Positions 1 through 7,636 of a stretch of DNA of 33,607 nt are shown in pieces; position 1 is the first letter of the stretch, and every line of letters begins with the position of its first letter. The DNA comes from an uncultured Clostridia bacterium (lineage in GTDB: Bacteria > Bacillota > Clostridia > TANB77 > CAG-508), in NCBI GenBank assembly GCA_944387425.1, contig CALXEV010000019.1, positions 1 to 33,607 of the forward strand, read 5' to 3'. Made by a program: the position numbers and the translations under genes. The notes under the pieces were generated by a model. That model ran no database searches and was not told where the DNA came from. It was given only the letters and a program-made list of their open reading frames with translations.

Positions 1-58
1 CTTCATTTATTTGCACCATCCTTTCATTTGGATGATTTTTATATTGTTTATAGACAAC

Positions 59-94
59 AAAAAAATCAACCAGATTTATTTTCTGATTGATTTT
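59..94 (-). terminator. Rho-independent terminator of the rluA-tRNA-Gly transcript
   Basis: Read on the minus strand, two 12-base arms (82-93 and 63-74) pair completely with one G-U wobble around a 7-base loop. A run of seven T follows (59-65). It lies 40 bases beyond the 3' end of the tRNA on the same strand, so it most likely ends that transcript. Confidence 0.75.
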
Positions 95-132
95 GTATCA
101 ATTCTGTTCTATTAGTTCGAACAGAAACGTCG

Positions 133-207
<75 letters not shown>

Positions 208-218
208 AACTCTAATAA

Positions 219-1082
219 TTATACAACATTATTAGGTAAAATAAAAGACTTTCCATTCAAATAATTCAAAATACCACTATCAGACTTAAAATCAAACATC
301 AATTTAAAACTAGTTAGCTGTTGATATTTGAAACCAAAATTCTTATTAACAGAATTTATACCATATTTTCCATCACCAATAATAGGAAAGCCTATATGAG
401 CCAAATGAGCTCTAATTTGGTGAGTTCTACCAGTCTCAATTTCAACCTCTAACAAAGAAGAATTATTATTAAAAACTTTTAAAACAGAATATGAAGTAAT
501 AATTTTTGAATATCCTGTTTTAAAAGTATTAGAAATATACACACAAGATTTTTTATTATCCTTAAACAAATAAGCTTCAAGTCTAGCATTCTTTTCTTTT
601 GGAACACCATATACTAAAGCATGGTAGAACTTTCTTATTTCATGATTTTTGAACTTATCAAGCAAAATATTTAGAGCTTCTTCATTTTTTGCAAATAAAA
701 CTAATCCTGTAGTATTTCTATCTATTCTATGACAAGGCATAGGCTTAAAAGCACTTTCATATTTTTCATGAACAATGCTAGTTAAACTGTTTGAACCTGT
801 AACTTCTAAATTAGCAGGTTTATTAATAACTAAAATATTATCATCTTCAAAAATTATATCTAAGTTAATATTAGGAAACAATAAAGAATCAACAATATAA
901 ATAGAGATTTCATCATTTACATTAATGATACAATCTTTATTTGTTCTAACATTATTAATTTTTATATCCTTTTGTCGTAAAGCCTTGCAAAATGTATTAT
1001 AAGATAAATTTGGAAAACTATCTAATACAAATTTTGAAAGCTTTTTTCCATCATATTTAATTGGAACTTGTATTTTTCTCAT
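219..1082 (-). CDS. RluA-family RNA pseudouridine synthase
   Basis: A 287-residue enzyme expected to isomerise uridine to pseudouridine in rRNA or tRNA in the cytoplasm. The catalytic-loop motif HRIDRNTTGLVLFAK is at residues 118-132, with catalytic Asp121. The later family signature GRTHQIRAHLAHIGFPIIGD is intact. Residues 1-65 look like an N-terminal S4-type RNA-binding domain, as in RluC/RluD-type enzymes, and the length fits. The ATG is preceded by a weak AAAGTGG-type ribosome site, and a 17-bp-spaced promoter lies just upstream (1114-1142). It heads a transcript that continues into tRNA-Gly. The exact target uridine cannot be deduced. The window has a second, S4-less paralogue at 14536. 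Confidence 0.9.
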   Translation of the reverse strand: MRKIQVPIKYDGKKLSKFVLDSFPNLSYNTFCKALRQKDIKINNVRTNKDCIINVNDEISIYIVDSLLFPNINLDIIFEDDNILVINKPANLEVTGSNSLTSIVHEKYESAFKPMPCHRIDRNTTGLVLFAKNEEALNILLDKFKNHEIRKFYHALVYGVPKEKNARLEAYLFKDNKKSCVYISNTFKTGYSKIITSYSVLKVFNNNSSLLEVEIETGRTHQIRAHLAHIGFPIIGDGKYGINSVNKNFGFKYQQLTSFKLMFDFKSDSGILNYLNGKSFILPNNVV

Positions 1083-1113
1083 AAAAAAACCACTTTCTTA
1101 TATAATATATATT

Positions 1114-1142
1114 AGGATACCATATTTTTGGCATTTATTCAA
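1114..1142 (-). promoter_or_regulatory. SigA-type promoter of the rluA-family gene
   Basis: On the minus strand, TTGAAT (1137-1142) and TATCCT (1114-1119) are separated by exactly 17 bases, about 30 bases upstream of the start codon. Confidence 0.5.
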
Positions 1143-1324
1143 TACTTAGCAAATATCTAAAATTAAGGCAATAGTTCAAAATTATTTGAAGTGTCAAGTG
1201 TAGAAAAATAGCGAAAAAATGAATAAAAATGAGGAAAAGTGAGCAATATATTAAAGAACAAATGAATTTTAAAAGGAAAAAAAGGTCAAAAACACCTCAA
1301 AAAGGGAAATGAGGGAATAAAAAT

Positions 1325-1353
1325 TTGCAAACAGCGCCAAATTATGGTATAAT
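1325..1353 (+). promoter_or_regulatory. SigA-type promoter of the M23 peptidase gene
   Basis: TTGCAA (1325-1330) and a perfect TATAAT (1348-1353) are separated by 17 bases. The predicted start is about 60 bases upstream of the coding region. Confidence 0.7.
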
Positions 1354-1419
1354 TAAGCTTGGTCGCTAAAATTAAACAGCCTTTTTAGACAAACTAAAAA
1401 GTAGCTTAAAGTTAGGAGT

Positions 1420-2406
1420 GTGTATATTATTTTAAAGAATAGACTTAAATACTATACTAAAGAAAGCTGTAAATTTTTTAGCATAATGGCAATAGGATTA
1501 GGTTTTATAATAGCGATTATTTTATTGAAATACAAACCAACATATGAAGTAACTCTATCAGGAGAAAAGATAGGTTATGTAAATAATGAAACAGAATTTG
1601 AAGATAAAATCCAAAGTGAAATAATAGAAATGGAAGGAAAAAATATTTATTTTGTTTCATTAGATAATATGCCAAGTTATGAATTTAAATTAGTAGACAG
1701 AACACAAGAAACAAATGAAGATGAAATATTATTAGCATTAAAAGATGATGCAAAAATAATGTATAAATATTATGCTGTAATATTAAATAACGAAACTCAA
1801 ACATTTGTAGATAGTTTAGAAGAGGCAGAACAAACAGTAAATCAAATAAAAGAAGAACATAAAGATGAGGAAATAACATTAGATTTGAAAATAAGTGAAA
1901 ACTACACAGAAAACTTAAATGAAGTTTCAATAGAAACAATTCAAGTTGCTCAAGCTCAAGTTGAAGAAAAAGTTACTGCATTAATTGAAGAAGAAGAAAA
2001 AAGCAAACTTCCTTCAATAAATGGAATAACATTAGCAGTAGTACCTGTCAGTGGAAGAGTAACTTCAAGATATGGAGTGGTAAGCAGAATAAGATCAGGT
2101 GCACATACAGGAACTGATATAGCTTGTACAACTGGAACAGATATAAAGGTAGTTGCAGATGGAACTGTTACTTTTGCACAAAGAAATGGTTCGTATGGAA
2201 ATCTAATAAAAGTAGACCATGGTAATGGAGTAGAAACATGGTATGCACATTGTAGTAAGTTGTATGCTACAGTTGGGCAACAAGTAAAAGCTGGAGATGT
2301 TATTGCAGCAGTTGGTTCAACAGGAAATTCAACAGGTCCACATCTACATTTAGAAATTAGAGTAGATGGAGTTGCAATTAATCCACAAAAATATTTATAT
2401 AATTAA
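1420..2406 (+). CDS. Membrane-anchored M23 (LytM-type) peptidoglycan peptidase
   Basis: A 328-residue predicted cell-wall endopeptidase. A signal-anchor helix is at residues 20-37, followed by an extracellular acidic, mostly helical region (40-200). The C-terminal zinc-peptidase domain (205-325) has the metal ligands His229 and Asp233 (HTGTD) and His310 of the HLH motif (308-310), with His277 also conserved, so it should be active. The start is uncertain. The GTG at 1420 lies only one base after AGGAG (1414-1418), which is too close. Better-spaced candidates are ATT codons at 1426/1429, and the first ATG (1486) would begin inside the membrane segment. It is transcribed alone between a promoter (1325-1353) and a strong terminator. 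A role in wall remodelling, or a SpoIIQ-like sporulation role, is possible but not shown. Confidence 0.88.
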   Translation: MYIILKNRLKYYTKESCKFFSIMAIGLGFIIAIILLKYKPTYEVTLSGEKIGYVNNETEFEDKIQSEIIEMEGKNIYFVSLDNMPSYEFKLVDRTQETNEDEILLALKDDAKIMYKYYAVILNNETQTFVDSLEEAEQTVNQIKEEHKDEEITLDLKISENYTENLNEVSIETIQVAQAQVEEKVTALIEEEEKSKLPSINGITLAVVPVSGRVTSRYGVVSRIRSGAHTGTDIACTTGTDIKVVADGTVTFAQRNGSYGNLIKVDHGNGVETWYAHCSKLYATVGQQVKAGDVIAAVGSTGNSTGPHLHLEIRVDGVAINPQKYLYN

Positions 2407-2410
2407 AAAG

Positions 2411-2445
2411 CACTATAGCAAAATTGATTGCTATAGTGTTTTTTT
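2411..2445 (+). terminator. Rho-independent terminator after the M23 peptidase gene
   Basis: A perfect 11-bp stem (2411-2421 with 2428-2438, CACTATAGCAA and its complement) with a 6-base loop is followed by seven T. It isolates the M23 gene from the operon that starts at 2606. Confidence 0.88.
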
Positions 2446-2496
2446 GCGTTAACCACCATTAAATTGAAATTGCTCAGTTATACTCTTCATAAAAAA

Positions 2497-2521
2497 ACTT
2501 ATTATATTTTTTATAAAAAGT
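2497..2521. promoter_or_regulatory. 25-bp palindrome, upstream operator candidate
   Basis: Arms at 2497-2507 and 2511-2521 follow the half-site ACTTATTATAT and its near complement, ending one base before the -35 box at 2523. A second palindrome of the same length and half-site lies downstream of the -10 box (2564-2588). The two copies agree at 20 of 25 positions and start 67 bp apart, so a regulator bound at both could bracket or loop the promoter. The NrtR-like protein encoded at the end of the operon is the obvious candidate. Confidence 0.6.
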
Positions 2522-2522
2522 A

Positions 2523-2551
2523 TTGACAAAAAATATAAAGCATATTATAAT
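2523..2551 (+). promoter_or_regulatory. Perfect-consensus promoter of the nucleoside-type operon
   Basis: TTGACA (2523-2528) and TATAAT (2546-2551) are separated by 17 bases, an exact SigA consensus. It is the strongest promoter in the window and drives the 2606-8392 operon. Flanking palindromes suggest that this strong promoter is normally repressed. Confidence 0.85.
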
Positions 2552-2563
2552 CCAATTGTAGCT

Positions 2564-2588
2564 ACTTAATATAAAAATTATAATAAGT
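2564..2588. promoter_or_regulatory. 25-bp palindrome, downstream operator candidate
   Basis: The half-site ACTTAATATAA (2564-2574) and its near-perfect complement (2578-2588) flank a 3-base centre, with one A-A mismatch per pair of arms. It overlaps the likely transcript start region and 5' leader, 6 bases before the AGGAGG ribosome site, so protein bound here would block transcription. It matches the palindrome at 2497-2521. Confidence 0.6.
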
Positions 2589-2605
2589 AAAAAGGAGGAA
2601 TATTA

Positions 2606-3298
2606 ATGAACAATAAAACAGCATTAATAACAGGATGTAATAGAGGGCTAGGAGAAGGAATTAGAAATATTCTATTAAAACAAGGATATACAGTGATAGG
2701 ATTAAATAGAACATTAAGTAATCAAAAATTAAAAAATTATATTGAAGTAAAATGTGATATTTCAAATAGTGAAAATATTGAAAAAGCTAAAGAAAAGATT
2801 AATAAGAAAATAGATTTATTGATAATAAATGCAGGAATAAGAAGATTTGAAAAAATAGAAAACATGAAGAAACAAGATTGGGAAGATTCAGTAAACATCA
2901 ATTTAAATGGAGCATTTTACACATTAAAATCATTTATAGAAAATGTAAAAAATGCAAAAGGAGATATTATCATAATAGGTTCACATTCAGAAAAATATAC
3001 ATTTGAAGAAGGTGGAGCATATTGCTCAACTAAATTAGCATTAAGGGGATTGGCAGAGTGTTTAAGAGAAGAATTAAGATATGAGGATGTAAGAGTATCA
3101 TATTTATCACTAGGAAGTATAAAAAATCGAGACCATAACATATATGAAGAATGGAAACTGATGCCAGAAGAAGTAGGAATGACAATTTTGAATATAATAA
3201 ATTTACCTAAGAAAATTTTAATACCTTATTTAGATATAAGACCATTACAACCACTAAAAGATGAGAAGAAAGGAATTGAAAAATTACAATATGTTTAA
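2606..3298 (+). CDS. Short-chain dehydrogenase/reductase (PenB-like candidate)
   Basis: A 230-residue classical SDR with the NAD(P)-binding motif TGCNRGLG (residues 9-16), NAG at 75-77, catalytic Ser126 and the YxxxK pair Tyr139/Lys143. All active-site residues are present and the length is typical, so it should be a working oxidoreductase. An Arg after the first glycine-rich turn (NRGLG) and another at 35 fit NADPH preference, which is an inference. It is the first gene of the operon, with a textbook AAAGGAGG site six bases from ATG. In the actinomycete pentostatin/coformycin clusters an SDR (PenB) reduces the 8-keto group to the final alcohol. Here an SDR sits with HisG-like and PurC-like genes, so the same last step is the leading hypothesis. 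Confidence 0.9.
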   Translation: MNNKTALITGCNRGLGEGIRNILLKQGYTVIGLNRTLSNQKLKNYIEVKCDISNSENIEKAKEKINKKIDLLIINAGIRRFEKIENMKKQDWEDSVNINLNGAFYTLKSFIENVKNAKGDIIIIGSHSEKYTFEEGGAYCSTKLALRGLAECLREELRYEDVRVSYLSLGSIKNRDHNIYEEWKLMPEEVGMTILNIINLPKKILIPYLDIRPLQPLKDEKKGIEKLQYV

Positions 3299-4298
3299 TA
3301 TAGAATGCAATTATCAAACAAAAATAAATAAAGAAAATGAATTTATAGCAAGAGTTAAAACAAACCAAAAAATTTGTATAAATACTATAAATGCTTATGG
3401 AGATAAATTTAAAGACTTAAATGAGTTAATGACATTAATAAACTGCAAAGATGGAAAAACACATCATCATCCATTAACAGGGCCAATCTATATAAAAGAA
3501 GCAATGCCTGGAGATGTATTAAAAGTACATATATATAAAATAGAAGTAAAAGAAATGGCTCAAAGCCTTTCTAAAACTGCAGGGATAGAACCATTAGAAA
3601 ATCCTGAAATTGCTGAAAGAATTCCAGTTATTTCGGAGAAATGTTCTGAAAAAGAAATTAGTTATACTAATGGAATAAAATTACCATATAAACCTATGAT
3701 AGGAATGATTGCAGTTTCACCAACTATAGAAAATATAAAAACTGGTCATGCACAAAAAAGAAATGGAGGAAATCTTGATATTCCATTTGTCACGGAAGAA
3801 ACAGATATATATCTTCCAGTAGATGTAGAAGGTGCTGGTTTATATTTGGGAGATGTACATGGATTGCAGGGATATGGTGAATTAAGTGGAATAGCTATGG
3901 AAGCATCTAGTAAAGTAATTATAGATGTCGAAGTATTAAAACCAAGAAAAAAATTAGACAATATTATTATTATAGGAAAAGAACCATTTTCTAAAAAAGA
4001 ATGTATAGGAATAGTTGGAATAGGAAACAAAATGAATTTAGAAGAAGCTGTTTTAGATGCATTTCAAGGAAGTTATAATGTGTTACAACAATGTATCCCT
4101 ACGATGTCCCAAAACATGGTAAAATCACTTATAACATTAATAGGAAATTCGTTTAATGGTCAGGCATTTTCAAAAACATCAGAATCTACAAATGTTATTG
4201 TAATTTCAAAAGAAGATTTACAAAAAGTAACTAAAAATAAATATGAGAAATTATCAAAAGAAATAGAAAAAATTTTATTTGAAGAGAAAGGAAAATAA
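3291..4298 (+). CDS. Formamidase/acetamidase (FmdA/AmdA) family amidase
   Basis: A 335-residue member of the FmdA/AmdA family, which hydrolyses small amides to a carboxylate and ammonia. Family landmarks are HHHPLTGPIYI (58-68), MPGDVLKV (72-79), GGNLD (159-163), and LPVDVEGAGLYLGDVHGLQG (175-194) with the GDxH metal/active-site segment. The ATG at 3291 overlaps the end of the SDR gene by 8 bases and aligns with the usual family start. The frame also opens at ATG 3261, and the nearest AAGGA (3269-3273) is rather far from 3291, so the start is not certain. The family is not part of histidine or purine synthesis. An inferred role is hydrolysis of a carboxamide of the ProFAR/PRFAR type to the carboxylate that a PurC-like enzyme would activate. 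Free formamide as substrate is the alternative. Confidence 0.85.
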   Translation: MFNIECNYQTKINKENEFIARVKTNQKICINTINAYGDKFKDLNELMTLINCKDGKTHHHPLTGPIYIKEAMPGDVLKVHIYKIEVKEMAQSLSKTAGIEPLENPEIAERIPVISEKCSEKEISYTNGIKLPYKPMIGMIAVSPTIENIKTGHAQKRNGGNLDIPFVTEETDIYLPVDVEGAGLYLGDVHGLQGYGELSGIAMEASSKVIIDVEVLKPRKKLDNIIIIGKEPFSKKECIGIVGIGNKMNLEEAVLDAFQGSYNVLQQCIPTMSQNMVKSLITLIGNSFNGQAFSKTSESTNVIVISKEDLQKVTKNKYEKLSKEIEKILFEEKGK

Positions 4299-4301
4299 AA
4301 A

Positions 4302-5471
4302 ATGAGAGAAAAACCAGTAATAAAATTAGGAGCAGGAAAAGGAAAACTTTTACCAGTTTTACAACAATATTTAAAACAATTAGAAATACCAAAAATAGAA
4401 AATTCAAGAAAATTAGTGCATAGATTTGAAAAAGATAATTACATCTTGGAAGTTACATTATTAAGATGGGAAGATATAAAAAGATATGCACATGAATTTG
4501 ACATGATTATATATGGAAGTGACCAATGGCTAGAAAGTGGCCATAAATCAATGATTTCATTACAATATTTTGAACAAAAAAATTGCAGAATAAGTTTAAT
4601 GGTTAGAAAAGAACAAAAAAATATGCCAATTCAGTATTTTAGAGAAAGAAAAGTTGCAACAAGTTATACTAATCTAGCAAAAGAATATTTAGGAATAAAA
4701 CAAGAAAACATAGTAAAAATTTCAGGAAGTGTAGAAGCGGCAGTAACACTAGGATGGGCTGATAGTATATTTGATGTTATAGAAACAGGAAAAAGTGCTG
4801 AAGACAATGGATTAGTAGAATATAAACCTTTTGTAAAATTTGGAGCAATATTAGCAACCAAAAAAGCAGAAAAAATACCATTGTTTGAAGATTTGGGACT
4901 AATTAAAAAACAGAAAAAAGGAAAAATAATAGCATTTGACGGATTAGATGGTTCTGGAAAATCAACACTTGCAAAATATTTAGTGCAAAATCCGATACTA
5001 AATTCAAATTCAACAGTATTAATTACTCCATATTCAGGTTCAATAGGAAGTCAAGCAAAATCATTATGGAATGCAGGTAAATATTTTGAATGGGCAACAA
5101 TTATAGGAAAAAATCATTGGAAAGCACCAGAAAATGTAAATAGTATATATGATAGGTCAATTTTAACATTTTTGACAGATTTAATTAATGAAAAATTGCC
5201 AGAAGAAAAAATATTAGAAGCAATAAAAACATGGGAACCATTACCAGATATATTGTTTTTCTGTGATATTCCACCACAAATATCATTAGAAAGAAGAACT
5301 CAAGATAAAGACCAATTTGATGAACTAAAATCATTAGAAAAATATTATGTTTTATATAAGAATGCTATTGATTTTGTAGAAAAACACAATTTAGTAAAAA
5401 TTATAAAATTAAATACAAATATGCCAATAGAAGATTGTATAAAACAAGTAGAAAAAAGTATAAAAAAATAG
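4302..5471 (+). CDS. Fusion: HisG-type ATP phosphoribosyltransferase + thymidylate-kinase-like domain (PenA-like candidate)
   Basis: A 389-residue two-domain protein. Residues 1-190 resemble the catalytic part of short-form HisG: SRKLVHRFE (35-43), SGSVEAAVTLGWADSIFDVI (141-160) and the PRPP loop ETGKSAEDNGL (161-171). This domain would join ATP and PRPP to phosphoribosyl-ATP. The C-terminal ACT-like feedback domain of long HisG is absent and no hisZ is visible, so histidine inhibition is probably lost. Residues 208-389 form a P-loop kinase of the thymidylate-kinase type, with Walker A GLDGSGKST (214-222), YDRS (283-286) and a lid region with RRT followed by DQFDELKSLEKYY. Its substrate is unknown; a nucleoside or nucleotide intermediate or product is plausible. 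ATG lies 9 bases after AAAGGA and 3 bases after the amidase stop. HisG-type PenA starts pentostatin synthesis. I know of no standard HisG-kinase fusion. Confidence 0.82.
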   Translation: MREKPVIKLGAGKGKLLPVLQQYLKQLEIPKIENSRKLVHRFEKDNYILEVTLLRWEDIKRYAHEFDMIIYGSDQWLESGHKSMISLQYFEQKNCRISLMVRKEQKNMPIQYFRERKVATSYTNLAKEYLGIKQENIVKISGSVEAAVTLGWADSIFDVIETGKSAEDNGLVEYKPFVKFGAILATKKAEKIPLFEDLGLIKKQKKGKIIAFDGLDGSGKSTLAKYLVQNPILNSNSTVLITPYSGSIGSQAKSLWNAGKYFEWATIIGKNHWKAPENVNSIYDRSILTFLTDLINEKLPEEKILEAIKTWEPLPDILFFCDIPPQISLERRTQDKDQFDELKSLEKYYVLYKNAIDFVEKHNLVKIIKLNTNMPIEDCIKQVEKSIKK

Positions 5472-5503
5472 AAAAAAGTAGAAAAGGAGAAAAAAGTGGA
5501 AAA

Positions 5504-6658
5504 ATGGATAAAAAAATAGTAGTTGAAGGAAAATCAAAGAAAATATATGAAATAGATGAAAATACATATTTTATGTGTTTCAAACCTCATCTAAGATCAA
5601 TAACTTCAAAAAGAGAAGAAAATATAAAAGGTACTGATAAAGAAAGATTAATAAGTAATATGTATTTTATGAATTTATTAGAAAGAAATGGAATAAAAAC
5701 ACAAATAAAAAGTAATAAAATTGAAGAGATTGATGGAGAACAAGGCATATTGGTTGAAAAGGTAAGAACAATACCAATTGAATTTATATGCAGATATTAT
5801 GCTGCAGGAAGTATTGTAAGATTATATCCAAGTTTAGTAAAAGAAGGTCAAAAATTTAAAACGCCATTATACAAATTTGATTTAAAACAAGATATAAAAG
5901 TTGCAGGAGTTGATGATCCAACATTAAATGAAAATTATATTATAGGTTTAGAACTTTTAACAAAGGAACAATTTGAAAAAGCTAAAACAATATTAGCAAA
6001 AGTAGGTGAAATAATAAGAAAAGATTTGGAAAGAAAAAGCATAAAATTAATAGATATGAAAATGGAAATGGGATTTGCTCAAAATGGAGATATAATAGTA
6101 ATAGATGAAATTTCACAAGATTGCATTAGAGCAAATGATATGCAAACAGGAAAATCACTTACAAAAGATGCATTTAGACAATTAAAAAGTGATGAAGAAG
6201 TACTTGAGTGTTATAAAGAATTTAATAGACGATTAAGAAATTTAGAAGATATATATGAATATATACGAGATAATAATTCAATTACAAAAGAAATGTCAAA
6301 TACAAAAAGAATAATACAAGAATTAATAAAAAAAGAACAAAGTGCAATAGATTTTTGCAATAAAAAAATTGAAGAAGAAAAACAAGAAATCGAAGAAGCA
6401 AAAGTAGGAAAACATTTTCATGATGACATGACTAAAAGAAAAATTTTAGTAAATGAAATTTCACAATATATTTATTGGAAAACAATAGTTGCTGTTTCGA
6501 ATTATAAATATTTTAATATAGAAAAAGAAATTGTTAAAATTTTAAAAGATATAGATATTACAAAAATAGGAGAAAAAGAACCAATAACAGTAGAAGAAAT
6601 AATTCAACATGAAATAGAAAAAATGAAAGAAAAAGAATACTTAAAAGAGGTGATATAG
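5504..6658 (+). CDS. Fusion: SAICAR synthetase (PurC) + HisE-like phosphoribosyl-ATP pyrophosphohydrolase (PenC-like candidate)
   Basis: A 384-residue protein. Residues 1-240 are PurC-like: GKSKKIY (9-15), LVEKVRTIPIEFICRYYAAG (83-102), LIDMKMEMGF (182-191) and DEISQDCIRAND (201-212), matching the ATP- and substrate-binding motifs of SAICAR synthetase. Residues 245-384 resemble HisE, a MazG-like helical fold, with the EExxE metal segment near 290-298 and EISQYIYW (318-325) where HisE normally has ExxDLLYH. The Asp of ExxD is Gln321 here and about 12 residues are inserted between the two motifs, so activity of this half is less certain. No other purine genes are nearby, unlike a housekeeping purC. 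PenC of the pentostatin cluster is a PurC homologue thought to act on a histidine-pathway-derived intermediate. The start at 5504 follows AAGGAG by 14 bases. Confidence 0.8.
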   Translation: MDKKIVVEGKSKKIYEIDENTYFMCFKPHLRSITSKREENIKGTDKERLISNMYFMNLLERNGIKTQIKSNKIEEIDGEQGILVEKVRTIPIEFICRYYAAGSIVRLYPSLVKEGQKFKTPLYKFDLKQDIKVAGVDDPTLNENYIIGLELLTKEQFEKAKTILAKVGEIIRKDLERKSIKLIDMKMEMGFAQNGDIIVIDEISQDCIRANDMQTGKSLTKDAFRQLKSDEEVLECYKEFNRRLRNLEDIYEYIRDNNSITKEMSNTKRIIQELIKKEQSAIDFCNKKIEEEKQEIEEAKVGKHFHDDMTKRKILVNEISQYIYWKTIVAVSNYKYFNIEKEIVKILKDIDITKIGEKEPITVEEIIQHEIEKMKEKEYLKEVI

Positions 6659-6660
6659 TA

Positions 6661-7620
6661 ATGATAATACCATCAATTGATATAATGGGAGGAAAAGCCG
6701 TTCAATTAAAACAAGGAAAAGAAAAGGTTTATGAGAATGAGAATATAGATGATTTGATAGAACAATATAGATTATTTCCTGAGATAAATGTGATAGACCT
6801 TGATTCTGCAATGGGAAAAGGAGATAATAAAGAATTAATAAAAAGAATATGTCAAAAAGTAGATTGTAACATAGGAGGAGGAATTCGAAATATTGAATTA
6901 GCTAAAGAATATATTGAAGCAGGTGCTAAGAGAATAATGATAGGAACAAAAGCAACTAAAGAATTTCTTGAACAACTTCCAAAAGAAAAAGTCATAGTAG
7001 CACTTGATACAAAGAAAGGAAAATTAGCAACACATGGATGGCAAAAATTAGAAGACCAAGATATATACAAAAAAATGCAAGAACTTGAAAATTACTGTGA
7101 AAAATATTTAATTACTAATGTAAATGTTGAAGGTTTAAATTCAGGGACAGATTTGCAATTTTTTCAAACTTTAGTTGGAAAAACTAAAAATGACATTATG
7201 GTTGCAGGTGGAATAACAACATTAGAAGAAATAAAGGCAATACATGAACTAGGATTTGACCAAGTTCTTGGAATGGCAATAACATCAGGAAAATTAAACT
7301 TAGTAGATTGTTATATAAAAATTATGAATTTTCAAAAACAAGATGGATTAATTCCAACAATTGTACAAGATATTGAAACAAAAGAAGTATTAATGCTTGC
7401 TTATTCTAATGAAGATAGTATAAAAAAGACATTTGAATTAAAATTAGCAACATATTATAGTAGAAGCAGAAAACAATTATGGACAAAAGGTGAAAAAAGT
7501 GGTAATATACAAAAAATAGAAAAAATTTATTTAGACTGTGACTCAGATACATTATTATTTTTAGTAAAACAAAAAGGAGTAGCATGTCATAGAAATAAAA
7601 GAACCTGTTTTGAAGTGTAG
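6661..7620 (+). CDS. Fusion: HisA isomerase + HisI cyclohydrolase
   Basis: A 319-residue bifunctional protein. Residues 1-225 are a HisA (beta/alpha)8 barrel: catalytic Asp7 in PSIDIMGGKAVQL, Asp116 in ALDTKKGK, and phosphate loops GGGIRN (72-77) and VAGGITTLEE (181-190). It should convert ProFAR to PRFAR. Residues 228-319 are HisI (phosphoribosyl-AMP cyclohydrolase) with LAYSNEDSIKKTFE, YYSRSRKQLWTKGEKSG (265-281) and the metal residues DCDSD (292-296), Cys309-His310 and Cys316. The usual fusion partner of HisI is HisE, not HisA. Here HisE is fused to PurC instead, so the cluster was assembled separately from a standard his operon. SD GAGGTGAT lies just before the upstream stop, and ATG starts 2 bases after it. 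No hisF, hisH, hisB, hisC or hisD is near. Confidence 0.88.
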   Translation: MIIPSIDIMGGKAVQLKQGKEKVYENENIDDLIEQYRLFPEINVIDLDSAMGKGDNKELIKRICQKVDCNIGGGIRNIELAKEYIEAGAKRIMIGTKATKEFLEQLPKEKVIVALDTKKGKLATHGWQKLEDQDIYKKMQELENYCEKYLITNVNVEGLNSGTDLQFFQTLVGKTKNDIMVAGGITTLEEIKAIHELGFDQVLGMAITSGKLNLVDCYIKIMNFQKQDGLIPTIVQDIETKEVLMLAYSNEDSIKKTFELKLATYYSRSRKQLWTKGEKSGNIQKIEKIYLDCDSDTLLFLVKQKGVACHRNKRTCFEV

Positions 7621-7636
7621 AAAGGAAAGAATAAAA

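Larger units (their letters stand above)
1083..1419. other. Divergent intergenic region with two promoters
   Basis: This 337-base gap separates the divergent rluA-type gene and the M23 peptidase gene. It holds the minus-strand promoter at 1114-1142 and the plus-strand promoter at 1325-1353. Between them (1143-1324) is purine-rich sequence in which I see no open frame, stem-loop or repeat that I can support. Confidence 0.6.

Noticed and set aside
3261..3290. Upstream ATG at 3261 as start of the amidase
   Set aside because: It adds ten residues not expected in the family and lacks a ribosome site; 3291 gives the typical N-terminus, though spacing from AAGGA is long.
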